From assembly GCA_947473475.1 (NCBI GenBank), contig CANJBZ010000022.1, positions 1 to 64,000 on the forward strand: 64,000 nucleotides of DNA, in the 5' to 3' direction. This document shows, in pieces, positions 53,835 to 63,515 of the stretch. The notes under the pieces are model-generated. The model did no database searches. It saw only the letters and a list, made by a program, of their open reading frames with translations, and was not told the origin of the DNA. Both the position numbers and the translations under genes were made by a program. The stretch comes from Alphaproteobacteria bacterium (lineage in GTDB: Bacteria > Pseudomonadota > Alphaproteobacteria > Micropepsales > Micropepsaceae). Numbering within the stretch: position 1 is the first letter of the stretch; every line of letters begins with the position of its first letter.

Positions 53835-56003
53835 CTACACCGAACCGCCGAGGTCCTGGCCGGCGATCGGCAGGGAGCGCAGGCGGCGGCCGGTGGCGGC
53901 GAAGATGGCGTTCGTCACCGCCGGTTGGATCATGGTGGCGCCGGGTTCGCCGACGCCGCCCCAACGCTTGCCGGGCGTCGATGAAAGGTAGACTTCGGTT
54001 TTCGGCGCATCCTTTAACCGCACCACTGGATAGGTGTCGAAATTGCCCTGTTCGACGCGGCCATCCTTGATGGTGATGTTGCCGAACATGGCGGCGGACA
54101 GCCCATAGATCATGCCGCCTTCGAGCTGCGTCTCGACACCGCGCGGATTCACGACGGTGCCGCAGTCGCAGACGATGACCACGCGCTCGACCTTGACCTG
54201 ATTGTTGCGCACGTCGACTTCCGCGATCATGCCAACAATCGAGTCATAGCTTTCGTGCACGGCGACGCCGCGCCCTTTGCCTTTCGGCATCGGCTTGCCC
54301 CAATCACCCTTTTCGACCAGCACGTCGATGACCTGCTGGAAATCGGGGCGATGCGCGAGCAGAGCACGGCGGAATTCCACCGGGTCCTTCTTGGCCGCAT
54401 AGGCCATTTCATCGACAAAGCTTTCGATGAAAAACGTGTTCTGCGAATGGCCCGGCGCGCGCCACGGACCCAGCGGCACATGCGTGTTCTTCAGCATGGA
54501 CAGCACGCGGTAATTGGGCAGCTTATAGGCTGTGTTGATCAGGCCCTGGGTGGTTTGCGCATCGAGCCCGTTTTGCACGGCCGCCGGATTGCCGGAACCC
54601 GCGGAGTTACGCATATCGAGCGCAATTGGCGTTCCGTCCGCCGCAAAACCCGCCTTGAAGCGGATCGCGGCTTGCGTGCGATAGCGTCCCTGACGGATTT
54701 CCTCTTCGCGCGTCCACACCAGCTTCACCGGCTTGCCCACGATCTTGGAAATCGCAACAGCTTGCGCGACTTCATCCGGGCCCAAGCGCCGGCCGAATCC
54801 GCCGCCCGAGAAGGTGTTGTGGATGAAGCAGTTCTCCGGCTTCATGCCGGAAGCCTGCGCGGCGAGTACGAGGGCGGCATCGGCATTCTGCGTGCCGACC
54901 CACACATCGACGCGATCGGCCTGCACGTGCGCGATGGCGTTCAACGGCTCCATCGGCGCGTGCGCGATAATCGGCACGTCATAAGTTGCTTCAATGGTCC
55001 GCGCAGCGGTAGCCATGGCGGCGTCCACATTTCCGTCGTGGCGGGCTTCCGCGCCCTTCTCGTTCAGCGCGTCGATGTAGGTCTTGCGGAACTGCGTGCT
55101 GTTGGTCGTGCCCGCCGCGCCGGTTTCCCATTCGATGGAAAGCGCATTGAGCGCCGATTGGGCGCGGTAATAACGGTCGGCGATGACGGCGACCGCGTTC
55201 GGCAGCTTCACCACCTGCATGACGCCGCGGCGTCCCGCGATCTTGCTTTCGTCCACCGATTTCAGCGTACCGCCGAAGACGGGGCATTTGATGATGGCCG
55301 CGCGCACCATGCCGGGCACTTCCAGATCCATGCCGAATTTCGCGGCGCCGTTGATCTTGTGCGGAATGTCCAGACGCGCGAGCCGGCGGCCGATGAACTT
55401 GTACTGATCGGGCTTTTTGAGCGCGGGCTCTTTGTCCAGCTTGATGGCCGCGGCTTCCACCGCCAGTTCCCCGAAGCGGAAGGTGCGGTTGGTCGGCTTA
55501 TGCGTGACCTTGCTCATGGCCGCGAAACATTCCGACGCCTGCACGTTCCAGCGTTTGGCGGCGGCGGCAATCAGGCGCTCGCGCGCGCTGGCGCCGGCCT
55601 GCTGCACAAGTTCGCCCTGCTCGCGCACCGCGCGGCTGCCGCCGGTGGAAAGCGAGCCGTAGACTTTGTTATCGACAAAGTTGCGGTTGGCCGAAGCATA
55701 TTCCGGCTTCACCAAATTCCAATCGCATTCCAGCTCTTCGGCCAGAATTTGGGGCATGGTGGTGAAGCTTCCCTGGCCCATTTCGGCGCGGCCGTAGCGA
55801 ATGATGACGGTGTCATCCGGCTGGATCACGACCCAGGCGTTTATTTCGCCAGCGGGGCGGGACGTATCGTCATTCCAGGGATGGTCGCTGCTGAGGATCG
55901 CGGCGTCCGCCTGGGAGGAGAGGCCGATGCCTATTGCAAAGGCGCCGCCCGTGGCGAGCGTGGTGACGACGAAGTGCCGGCGTGAGAGTGTCATATCGTT
56001 CAT
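53835..56003 (-). CDS. isoquinoline 1-oxidoreductase-like large subunit (IorB type)
   Basis: A 722-residue molybdopterin-binding subunit with a Tat-like leader (LSRRHFVVTTLATGGAFAIG), so translocated folded with cofactor. Landmarks are VIIRYGRAEMGQGSFTTMPQILAEELECDW, ASANRNFVDNKVYGSLSTGGS, GGGFGRRLGPDEVAQAVAISK, PLGPWRAPGHSQNTFFIESF and the active-site region VGEPGATMIQPAVTNAI, whose Glu acts as base. It carries the twin halves of a single-chain XdhB-like protein and works with the 2Fe-2S subunit encoded 15 bases upstream. Substrate open; N-heteroaromatics or aldehydes are typical. Confidence 0.88.
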   Translation of the reverse strand: MNDMTLSRRHFVVTTLATGGAFAIGIGLSSQADAAILSSDHPWNDDTSRPAGEINAWVVIQPDDTVIIRYGRAEMGQGSFTTMPQILAEELECDWNLVKPEYASANRNFVDNKVYGSLSTGGSRAVREQGELVQQAGASARERLIAAAAKRWNVQASECFAAMSKVTHKPTNRTFRFGELAVEAAAIKLDKEPALKKPDQYKFIGRRLARLDIPHKINGAAKFGMDLEVPGMVRAAIIKCPVFGGTLKSVDESKIAGRRGVMQVVKLPNAVAVIADRYYRAQSALNALSIEWETGAAGTTNSTQFRKTYIDALNEKGAEARHDGNVDAAMATAARTIEATYDVPIIAHAPMEPLNAIAHVQADRVDVWVGTQNADAALVLAAQASGMKPENCFIHNTFSGGGFGRRLGPDEVAQAVAISKIVGKPVKLVWTREEEIRQGRYRTQAAIRFKAGFAADGTPIALDMRNSAGSGNPAAVQNGLDAQTTQGLINTAYKLPNYRVLSMLKNTHVPLGPWRAPGHSQNTFFIESFVDEMAYAAKKDPVEFRRALLAHRPDFQQVIDVLVEKGDWGKPMPKGKGRGVAVHESYDSIVGMIAEVDVRNNQVKVERVVIVCDCGTVVNPRGVETQLEGGMIYGLSAAMFGNITIKDGRVEQGNFDTYPVVRLKDAPKTEVYLSSTPGKRWGGVGEPGATMIQPAVTNAIFAATGRRLRSLPIAGQDLGGSV

Positions 56004-56017
56004 GGTTCCGTTCTCCC

Positions 56018-56473
56018 TCACGTGCGCATCATGGCGGCGGCGCGATGAATCGCCTTGCGAAGGCGTTCATAGGTGCCGCAGCGGCAGATGTTGGTCATGT
56101 TCTCGTTGATGTCGGCGTCCGTCGGATTGGGATTGGTCTTCAGGAACGCGACCGTCGCCATGATCTGCCCGGACTGGCAGTAGCCGCATTGCGGTACCTG
56201 TTCGGTAAGCCATGCCTGCTGCACCGCATGCGAGCTGTCTTTGGACAGACCTTCGATGGTGGTGATTTGTTTGCCTTCCACGGTGCGCACCGGCACCGAG
56301 CAGGAGCGAACGGCCTCGCCGTTGACGTGGACGGTGCAAGCGCCGCATTGCGCGATGCCGCAGCCGAATTTCGTACCGGTCAGCCCGATCTCTTCCCGCA
56401 GCACCCAAAGCAGCGGTGTTTCAGGCTCGACATCGATCTGATGGCGAGTCCCGTTGACAGTAATATTGGCCAT
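56018..56473 (-). CDS. (2Fe-2S) subunit of the isoquinoline-oxidoreductase-like enzyme (IorA type)
   Basis: A 151-residue protein. It has an N-terminal plant-type ferredoxin fold with [17 protein letters not shown], and a C-terminal second cluster domain with [11 protein letters not shown] and [16 protein letters not shown]. Together these give the two [2Fe-2S] clusters that carry electrons from the molybdenum site. No leader: it is probably exported piggyback with the Tat-leader partner. The stop overlaps the region just before the large-subunit ATG, so they are one operon. ATG 56473 is chosen. Confidence 0.9.
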   Translation of the reverse strand: MANITVNGTRHQIDVEPETPLLWVLREEIGLTGTKFGCGIAQCGACTVHVNGEAVRSCSVPVRTVEGKQITTIEGLSKDSSHAVQQAWLTEQVPQCGYCQSGQIMATVAFLKTNPNPTDADINENMTNICRCGTYERLRKAIHRAAAMMRT

Positions 56474-56640
56474 GAAAAGTTCCTCCGCGCGCAAGTTCCG
56501 GCAACCTTACCCCCGGCTGCCCAAATTCCAGATTCAAATTAGCATGTATTCGCCCGCCAGGGCAGCATAACACCCCGCCAGAGTGCATCTGCCGTGATGT
56601 CGAATTGAGTATTACGACGCGCGGTCCCCCCGCGTTGCGT

Positions 56641-58806
56641 TTAGTGCGCCAGCGGGTCGGGGCGGAATTGGATGTGGACGGCGCGGGGTGATGAGCCTTT
56701 GCCGGTTTCCATCAGCCAGGGGGTACGGTCGCCGTTCGTGCTCCAGAGGCCTCGGCCCTTCCAGCCAGCGTTCGGATCGTCGATGCGGGCGTCCATGCCC
56801 TTGGCGAAGAAGCTGATCGGATAGGGGATACGCATGGTGACGAACTTGCCGTCCTTCAGCGCAACAAAACCGTCGCCAAGATTTGCCGTGGAAACGGGAA
56901 TGTTCTCGCCGAGCCCCATCGCGTTGTGCTGGTCCACCCAGGTGTAATAGCTCGACTCGGCGCTGTTATCGCCCAGACCCTCAAAACCGGGCCCGGGATA
57001 TTTGTAGGAAGCCCAGCCTTCGGGGCAGTGATTGCCGGTGGCCTTTGGACCGTTCAGCGGTGCTTTGCACTTACGGCGGTCGAAGCTGACCAGATGTCCG
57101 CTTGAGGCCGAACCCCACAGCACGCCGTTCTTGTCGATGTCGCCGCCGCGAATGCCGAAGGCGGGACCGGGCATGTTATAAACTTCGGACAAGCCGGTCT
57201 TGGGATCGAAGCGCAGGAAGCCTGCCTCTCCGACGAAGACGCCCACGGTGTACCAAATGCTGCCGTCGGTCGGATGCGGCATCACCGCATAAGGGCCGTC
57301 GCCGCCGGTGATGCGCTGATCCTTGGCGGAATTGGCGGGTGCGTCCGGTTCGACATAATCGTCGCGTTTTCCGTTGCCGTTGATGTCGAGCACGAAGGGC
57401 GACCAGCCCTGCGCTTTCAGTGCATCGTGCGTCTGGTCCCACACCTTCGTATTGATCCAGCCCGCGACTTCGCCCGTGCCGGACAGCCACAGCGTATTGT
57501 CGGCGTCATAGCCGAACTGCGGATGATGCGTGCCGAAGCAGGTGTCGATGAAGTCGTACTTCATCGACTTGGTATCGAGCACCGCGACTTGGCGCGCGCT
57601 TTTCTCCAGCGGGAAGGCTTTCGCCGACGCGAGCGTGGAGCCCTTTTTGCAGATGGCGGGGTTGTCGACTCCGCGCACGGTTGCGGACAGCCACAGCCGG
57701 CCGTCCTTGCCGAACATGGAATTGTGATTGTTGGCGCGCGTGTCCCAGAGTTTCCGGTCGCCCCAATAGGCGGAAGGCTGCAGCGGATTGACGGACGCCG
57801 CATGATCCGGCCCCAGCGATTCCGGCATCTTCGTATCGCGCACCGGCATTTTGAAGAACGATACCTTGTTCGTCTTCGGATCGAGGATCGGCATGTTGTC
57901 GGTGGAATATTCGGGCGATCCGTAGAGCGGGCCGCCGGCGTTCACCGTCGGGTTGCGCTTATCGGATGAAATCAGGTCGTGCAGATACTTATCGGGCGTG
58001 GACCATTCCCAGGACGTGACGACGATATTGCGCTCCAGACCTTGCGGGCGGGAGGGCTTGGCTTTCGGCAGTTCGCCCTTCGCGATGCGATCGGTCCATT
58101 CGCCGAGATAGCCGTAAGGCACGCCGCGGAAATAGCCACCGATCTGATTGGTCATCATCTCGCCGGCTTGGCCTGACTGCGTGCGCCGCATCCAGGCTTC
58201 CTTGCCCGATTTGAAGCCGCCGAATTGGGCGGGGATGGTGCGCGTCGCTTCCTGGCCGATCTGGTGACAGCCGATGCAGCCGATGTTTTTCATCTGCTTC
58301 AGCCAATCGATCTGGGTCAGTTCTTTGGGAATGCCGCTCTTGGCGTTCGGGCCAAACTGGTCTTTGGCCGGAATCTTCATCATCGAGTACCAGTAGATCG
58401 CCGGGTAGTAGTGCGCGGCCTCAGCCTCGGTCGGTGCCGGAACGGAAGCGAAGTTCAGCCGCTGCCCCGGTTTGCCGCGCAGCTTCGGTGTATCGACGAG
58501 GCCGTAGCCGCGGACCCAGACTTGATAATTCGCCGCCGGCAGGTCGGGGAGGACATAACGGCCCTGGTCGTCCGTCACGACGATGCGCGCGTATTTTGTC
58601 GGCAGGTCCGTGGTCTCCGCGATGACCCATACACCGGCTTCGGGTTGGCCGTTGGGTGCGCGCACAACCCCGCCAATATCGTCGTTGTCGATGGCGGGCG
58701 TGGCAGCGGGTTCTTGTGCTCGCGCGGGCAGGGCGAACGGAGCCATAGCCAACGTAGCCAATGCGAAAGTAGCCACGCTTGAAGACAATACCTGACGCAG
58801 GTTCAT
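56641..58806 (-). CDS. exported carboxypeptidase-regulatory/lyase-like protein with a CxxCH haem site
   Basis: A 721-residue protein with a Sec leader (to near PARA). Residues ~45-120 form a carboxypeptidase-regulatory-like Ig fold (GGVVRAPNGQPEAGVWVIAETT, YVLPDLPAANYQVWVRGYG). A single c-type haem motif C177-x-x-C180-H181 (GCIGCHQIG) follows. The rest (about 290-690) looks like a Vgb/streptogramin-lyase-like propeller, with LWLSATVRGVDN, HHPQFGYDADNTLWLSGTGE and GDGPYAVMPHPTDGSIWYTVG. This three-part plan occurs near molybdenum or quinoprotein genes. It is in the same direction as iorAB, 167 bases upstream. The role (electron carrier or lactonase) is unknown. Confidence 0.8.
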   Translation of the reverse strand: MNLRQVLSSSVATFALATLAMAPFALPARAQEPAATPAIDNDDIGGVVRAPNGQPEAGVWVIAETTDLPTKYARIVVTDDQGRYVLPDLPAANYQVWVRGYGLVDTPKLRGKPGQRLNFASVPAPTEAEAAHYYPAIYWYSMMKIPAKDQFGPNAKSGIPKELTQIDWLKQMKNIGCIGCHQIGQEATRTIPAQFGGFKSGKEAWMRRTQSGQAGEMMTNQIGGYFRGVPYGYLGEWTDRIAKGELPKAKPSRPQGLERNIVVTSWEWSTPDKYLHDLISSDKRNPTVNAGGPLYGSPEYSTDNMPILDPKTNKVSFFKMPVRDTKMPESLGPDHAASVNPLQPSAYWGDRKLWDTRANNHNSMFGKDGRLWLSATVRGVDNPAICKKGSTLASAKAFPLEKSARQVAVLDTKSMKYDFIDTCFGTHHPQFGYDADNTLWLSGTGEVAGWINTKVWDQTHDALKAQGWSPFVLDINGNGKRDDYVEPDAPANSAKDQRITGGDGPYAVMPHPTDGSIWYTVGVFVGEAGFLRFDPKTGLSEVYNMPGPAFGIRGGDIDKNGVLWGSASSGHLVSFDRRKCKAPLNGPKATGNHCPEGWASYKYPGPGFEGLGDNSAESSYYTWVDQHNAMGLGENIPVSTANLGDGFVALKDGKFVTMRIPYPISFFAKGMDARIDDPNAGWKGRGLWSTNGDRTPWLMETGKGSSPRAVHIQFRPDPLAH

Positions 58807-58939
58807 TTGCAGTCCCTCCAGTGCCGATGATGCGATTTGTGCCTTTTTACTCCAGAGAAGCCCGGTACGCCAACGCGCGCACGTGGCTGGGTCTTCGAGC
58901 CTATGTTAGCTTCGCCCGAGGATTCCTATCCGGGGAGGG

Positions 58940-59797
58940 ATGGCGGTGTCCGTATCCAGCGTAAAAGCAAGAATGCTTGCCTGCGCAATTGCCGTGGGCG
59001 GTTTGGGCCTGACATGGGTGGCATCCGCCGCGCCGCAGAATTCAGCGCCGCCGGATTTTTCGTCCAATCTTGCGGGGTGGGTGGGGTTGAACGGAGCCGG
59101 TCCATCGTACGAGGCGGTGCCGGGCGTGGAGCCCGGTCCGGTCCGCAGTGACCCGGCGCATCCCTTCGTCCCCAATGGCACCGACAAGCAGCCGACCTTT
59201 CGTATTGCCGATCTGACCAATCCCAATCTGATGCCCTGGGTCAAAGAGGTGATGAAGAAAGACAATGACGAGGTCTTAGCCGGCAAGATGGCCTTCACGC
59301 CGCAATCGAGCTGCGTCCCCGGCGGCGTCCCGATGTTCATGGGATTGGGTGGCCCGAACCCGATCGTGTTTCTGCAGACGCCGAAGGAAGTCACCATCGC
59401 CTTCTGGAGCGATCATCAGGTCCGGCACGTCTACATGAACGTGCCGCATTCCAAGAACCCAAAACCGTCCTGGTACGGAGAATCCATCGGCTACTACGAA
59501 GGCGATTCGCTTGTCGTCGACACCATCGGGCTGACGGACAGAACCTTCGTCGATATTTACCGCACCCCGCACACGGCCAAGCTGCACGTTGTGGAACGCT
59601 GGCGCGTCATCGAGGGCGGCAAGATGCTGGAGTCGGTGTTCACCGTGGATGATCCCGGCGCCTTTTATAAGCCGTGGACGGCGCGGCGGCGCTACCAGCG
59701 TGTCGAGCAGGAACCGATGGAAGCGCCGTGCGCCGAGAACAACAGCAACAATATTTTCGACTACCACATCCCCGAAGCCAAAACGCCGGACTTCTAG
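58940..59797 (+). CDS. PDF-tailed exported protein, paralogue 5
   Basis: A 285-residue protein with a leader (SSVKARMLACAIAVGGLGL). Motifs are PPDFSSNLAGWVG, PGVEPGPVRSDPAHPF, PKPSWYGESIGYYEGDSLVVDTIGL, TPHTAKLHVVERWRVIEGG, DPGAFYKPWTARRRYQR, CAEN and the ending KTPDF. It belongs to the subgroup of paralogue 3. GGGGAGGG abuts ATG 58940, so the GTG six bases on (58946) has better spacing and may be the true start. It is divergent from the haem-containing gene at 58806. A terminator-like inverted repeat follows. Confidence 0.74.
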   Translation: MAVSVSSVKARMLACAIAVGGLGLTWVASAAPQNSAPPDFSSNLAGWVGLNGAGPSYEAVPGVEPGPVRSDPAHPFVPNGTDKQPTFRIADLTNPNLMPWVKEVMKKDNDEVLAGKMAFTPQSSCVPGGVPMFMGLGGPNPIVFLQTPKEVTIAFWSDHQVRHVYMNVPHSKNPKPSWYGESIGYYEGDSLVVDTIGLTDRTFVDIYRTPHTAKLHVVERWRVIEGGKMLESVFTVDDPGAFYKPWTARRRYQRVEQEPMEAPCAENNSNNIFDYHIPEAKTPDF

Positions 59798-59825
59798 CCA
59801 GTCCTACTCGCCGCCAATAAAAAAG

Positions 59826-59917
59826 GGGTAACACAAAGATCACGAAGGTCGCACAAGGGGCACTATGACTTGGTGTTCTTCGTGAATTCCTTTGTGGCTT
59901 TTGTGCTACCCGTTTTT
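59826..59917 (+). terminator. long imperfect inverted repeat with T-run
   Basis: GGGTAACACAAAGATCACG (from 59826) pairs imperfectly with CTTCGTGAATTCC and TTTTGTGCTACCC (ending 59911). TTTTT follows. It probably ends transcription of the PDF gene. CACAAAG/CTTTGTG-rich inverted repeats of this kind recur in bacterial intergenic DNA. Confidence 0.5.
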
Positions 59918-59984
59918 GGAAACCTCGTGCTGCCGCCTTAGGGCTGCCATGGTACGGTGAGCGCCGATCCCTCAGCGTATCATC

Positions 59985-60557
59985 ATGGCTCTCAAACTTT
60001 ACCTCGCCGGACCCGACGTTTTCCTTCCCAATGCCCGGGAGATCGGGCGGCTGAAAAAGGACATCTGCGCCGAGTTCGGCTTTGAGGGTTTGTTCCCTCT
60101 GGATACGGACGAGAAAATCTCCGTCAGCTCGCGAAAAATTTTTACGGCCAATTGCGGGCTGATGCGCAAAGCGGACATCGGCATCTTCAATTGCTCGCCG
60201 TTCCGCGGGCCGGGCGCCGATGCGGGCACCGCGTTCGAGATTGGCTATCTGTTCCACGCGGGCAAGACGCTCTGGGGCTACACCAATTCGCCGGAGACCT
60301 ATCGCGCGCGCGTCAGTGCGGTCCAGCGCACGCGCATAAAGAAAGACCGCGTCGTCGATACGCTTGGCCTCAGCGTCGAAGACTTCGGTCTTGCAGACAA
60401 TCTGATGCTGATCGAGGCCATTCGGGTTTCCAGGGGCAGAACGATCGCGGTCGCAGAGCCCCAAGGCACGCAGCACGATCCATTGGCGGCAATGGCCGCG
60501 TTCAAAAAATGTCTTGAAGGAATCAAGAAAGGGATGTCGAGACGCGGCGTTTCCTAA
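59985..60557 (+). CDS. nucleoside 2-deoxyribosyltransferase
   Basis: A 190-residue soluble protein. The Rossmann-like fold is marked by LKLYLAGPDVFLPNAREIG, ADIGIFNCSPFRGPGADAGTAFEIGYLFHAGK and LADNLMLIEA. The nucleophilic Glu lies in GTAFEIG, and the D-A-G-T stretch binds the base. It moves deoxyribose between nucleobases in salvage, or hydrolyses the bond. It starts at ATG 59985. Unrelated in pathway to its neighbours. Confidence 0.85.
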   Translation: MALKLYLAGPDVFLPNAREIGRLKKDICAEFGFEGLFPLDTDEKISVSSRKIFTANCGLMRKADIGIFNCSPFRGPGADAGTAFEIGYLFHAGKTLWGYTNSPETYRARVSAVQRTRIKKDRVVDTLGLSVEDFGLADNLMLIEAIRVSRGRTIAVAEPQGTQHDPLAAMAAFKKCLEGIKKGMSRRGVS

Positions 60558-60600
60558 GAAGGTTTTCGGAGGCGCGTCTCCCGGATTGCCTCGCGGCTCA

Positions 60601-60632
60601 GGTTGTCATATTGTCATACAGTATGATGTAAC
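60601..60632 (+). promoter_or_regulatory. palindromic operator candidate before the molybdenum hydroxylase operon
   Basis: Perfect inverted repeat TCATAC-A-GTATGA (60614-60626) with flanking GGTTGTC and TGTAACC extending the symmetry. It lies 12-44 bases before ATG 60645. The spacing suits a GntR/TetR-type repressor site. No regulator gene is in the window. Confidence 0.5.
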
Positions 60633-60644
60633 CTGAACAGGTCC

Positions 60645-63014
60645 ATGGCAAATCCCAAACTTCTGGAGAAGGCATTCAAGGCCATCGGCAAGCCGTTGGC
60701 GCGCAAGGAAGACGGGCGGCTGATTACCGGAAAGGGCCGCTTCACCGACGATTTCAACCTGCCGAACCAGACCTGGACGGCCATGGTGCGTTCGCCCTAT
60801 CCGCATGCCCGCATCGTCAGCATCGACCCAAGCGCCGCGCTCGAAATGCCGGGCGTGCTGGCCGTGTATACCGGCGCCGATTGCGCGGCCGACGGCCTGA
60901 AAGACATCCCGCATAACCCGGTTCCGTCTACCCAGTTCGACGTGAAGCTCAGGGGCCGCGGCAATACAAACGTGTTCATCGGCACGCATCCACTGCTGCC
61001 CGCCGACAAGGTGCGCTATGTCGGCGAGGCGCTGGCTATGGTCGTCGCCGAAACGCGGGCTGAAGCCTACGCGGCGGCCGAAATGGTGAGCGTCGAATAT
61101 GAGGAGCTTGCCTGGGTCGCCGACACCATCAAGGCGACCGCACCCGACGCGCCGCGCGTCTGGGACGAACTGCCGGACAACGTGCTGGTCGATGCCAAGT
61201 TTGGGAACGCTGAAGCGACCGATGCCGCCTTTGCCCGTGCGCGTCATGTGGTGACCGCCACCTACCGCATTGGCCGGGTGACCGGCGTACCCCTGGAGCC
61301 GCGCGCTGCGCTGGGCTCGTATGATGCCGAGACGGGCCGCTATACGCTTTACGCTGGCAGCGGCGGCGCAGTGCGGCAGAAACAGGAAATCGCCACCGTC
61401 CTCAATCTCAATCCGGCGGACGTGCGGGTATTGTCGTTCGATGTCGGCGGTAATTTCGGTACGCGCAACCGGACCTATGTCGAGTTCGGATTGGTGCTGT
61501 GGGCCTCGCGTAAGCTGGGACGGCCGGTGAAATTCCGCGCAGAACGGTCCGAATGCTTTCTCACCGATTATCAGGGGCGCGATCTGGTCACCGAAGTTTC
61601 GCTGGCGATCGACGAGAACGGGAAGTTCCTGGCGCTGCGGGCGTCCAATCTGAGCAATGTGGGGGCGCGCTGCGTGTCGCTGTCACCGCTCAGCAAAGGT
61701 TCGGGCTTGATTACCGGCTCATACGACATTTCCTATGCCACACTGCATGCCCGCGCGGTCTATTCCAATACGATGTCGACACAGGCGTATCGCAGTTCCG
61801 GACGGCCCGAGGTGACCTTTGCCATTGAGCGCTTGATCGACAAAGCGGCGCGCGAGACGGGTTTCGACCGCTTCGAATTGCGGCGCAAGAACCTGATCGG
61901 CACCAAACAGATGCCGTACACGAACCCGGTAGGTTCCATCTATGACAGCGGCGAATACGAGATCAACATGGACAAGCTGCTGCGGCTTGCCGATTTCGCC
62001 AATGTTGCAAAGCGCCGCGAAGAGGCTCGCCAGCGCGGCATGCTCTTTGGTTTGGGATTTGCGAATTATGTCGAATCCTCCACCGGCTCTCCGAAAGAGC
62101 GCGCCGATCTGATCGTGCGCCCCGAGGGCGTTGAGGTTGTCATCGGCACGCAGCCCGCCGGTCAGGGACATGAGACAAGTTTTGCCCAGGTAACCGCCGA
62201 TCTTCTCGGCCTTCCCTTCGACAAAGTGTCCATCACGCTCGGCGATACCGACATTGTCAGCGCGGGTGGTGGTACGCATTCCGGCCGTTCCATGCGCCAC
62301 GCCAGCACCGTGATTGCGCTTGGCGCGGACGACCTCGTCTCCAAGGCGAGCCGTCTTGCGGCACATATTTTTGAAGTGCCCGTTGAGCAGATTGCGTTCG
62401 ACGACGGCCTGTTCAGCGCCATCGGCACCAACCGCACCATCGATTGGTTTGAACTGGCGGCGAAGGCCAAGGACTCTGGGTTGCCGGAATTTGCCGACGG
62501 CTTGCGCGTGCGCCGCGACAATGAAATGCACCGTCAGGTGTTTCCGAACGGCGCCTGCATGTGCGAGATCGAAATCGATCCGGCGACTGGCGGCCTTACC
62601 ATCATGCGCTATGCAACCGTTGACGATGTGGGCCGCTGCATCAATCCACTCATCGTGCATGGACAAACGCATGGCGGTATCGCGCAAGGCGTGGGGCAGG
62701 CGCTGTGGGAAGCCTGCGTCGTCGATCCGGATTCGGGGCAGCCGGTGAACGGCTCGCTGATGGATTACGGCATGCCGCGCTTCGACAACATGCCCTCGTT
62801 CAAAACCGAAATTGCCGAGGTGCTTTCGCCGACCAATCCTTTCGGCGTGAAGGCGGGCGGCGAGGGCGGCACCACACCCGCGCCGGCCGTCATCATGAGC
62901 GCCATTGACGACGCGCTGGCCAATCTGGGAACGCCGATTGAAATCGATATGCCTGCAACGCCGGTAAAAATCTGGACGGCGATCCAGCAAATGAAACCCG
63001 GCAAAGCGGCTTGA
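60645..63014 (+). CDS. molybdenum hydroxylase large subunit (CoxL/XdhB family)
   Basis: A 789-residue molybdopterin subunit. It opens with [23 protein letters not shown] and continues [59 protein letters not shown] and [22 protein letters not shown], whose Glu is the catalytic base. At the CO-dehydrogenase-specific loop the sequence is AYRSSGRPE, not AYxCSFR, so it is not a form I CO dehydrogenase. It probably hydroxylates an aldehyde or a heterocycle. No leader is seen, unlike IorB, so it is cytoplasmic. The order L-S-M is not the usual M-S-L or S-L-M. Confidence 0.9.
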   Translation: MANPKLLEKAFKAIGKPLARKEDGRLITGKGRFTDDFNLPNQTWTAMVRSPYPHARIVSIDPSAALEMPGVLAVYTGADCAADGLKDIPHNPVPSTQFDVKLRGRGNTNVFIGTHPLLPADKVRYVGEALAMVVAETRAEAYAAAEMVSVEYEELAWVADTIKATAPDAPRVWDELPDNVLVDAKFGNAEATDAAFARARHVVTATYRIGRVTGVPLEPRAALGSYDAETGRYTLYAGSGGAVRQKQEIATVLNLNPADVRVLSFDVGGNFGTRNRTYVEFGLVLWASRKLGRPVKFRAERSECFLTDYQGRDLVTEVSLAIDENGKFLALRASNLSNVGARCVSLSPLSKGSGLITGSYDISYATLHARAVYSNTMSTQAYRSSGRPEVTFAIERLIDKAARETGFDRFELRRKNLIGTKQMPYTNPVGSIYDSGEYEINMDKLLRLADFANVAKRREEARQRGMLFGLGFANYVESSTGSPKERADLIVRPEGVEVVIGTQPAGQGHETSFAQVTADLLGLPFDKVSITLGDTDIVSAGGGTHSGRSMRHASTVIALGADDLVSKASRLAAHIFEVPVEQIAFDDGLFSAIGTNRTIDWFELAAKAKDSGLPEFADGLRVRRDNEMHRQVFPNGACMCEIEIDPATGGLTIMRYATVDDVGRCINPLIVHGQTHGGIAQGVGQALWEACVVDPDSGQPVNGSLMDYGMPRFDNMPSFKTEIAEVLSPTNPFGVKAGGEGGTTPAPAVIMSAIDDALANLGTPIEIDMPATPVKIWTAIQQMKPGKAA

Positions 63015-63022
63015 GGATTGTC

Positions 63023-63511
<489 letters not shown>

Positions 63512-63515
63512 GCAC

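Noticed and set aside
54255-55985. A 576-codon plus-strand open frame
   Set aside because: Antisense to the IorB-like gene with its Tat leader and molybdenum motifs.
60645-63014. Carbon monoxide dehydrogenase (form I)
   Set aside because: The AYxCSFR active-site loop is AYRSSGR here and the gene order is L-S-M.
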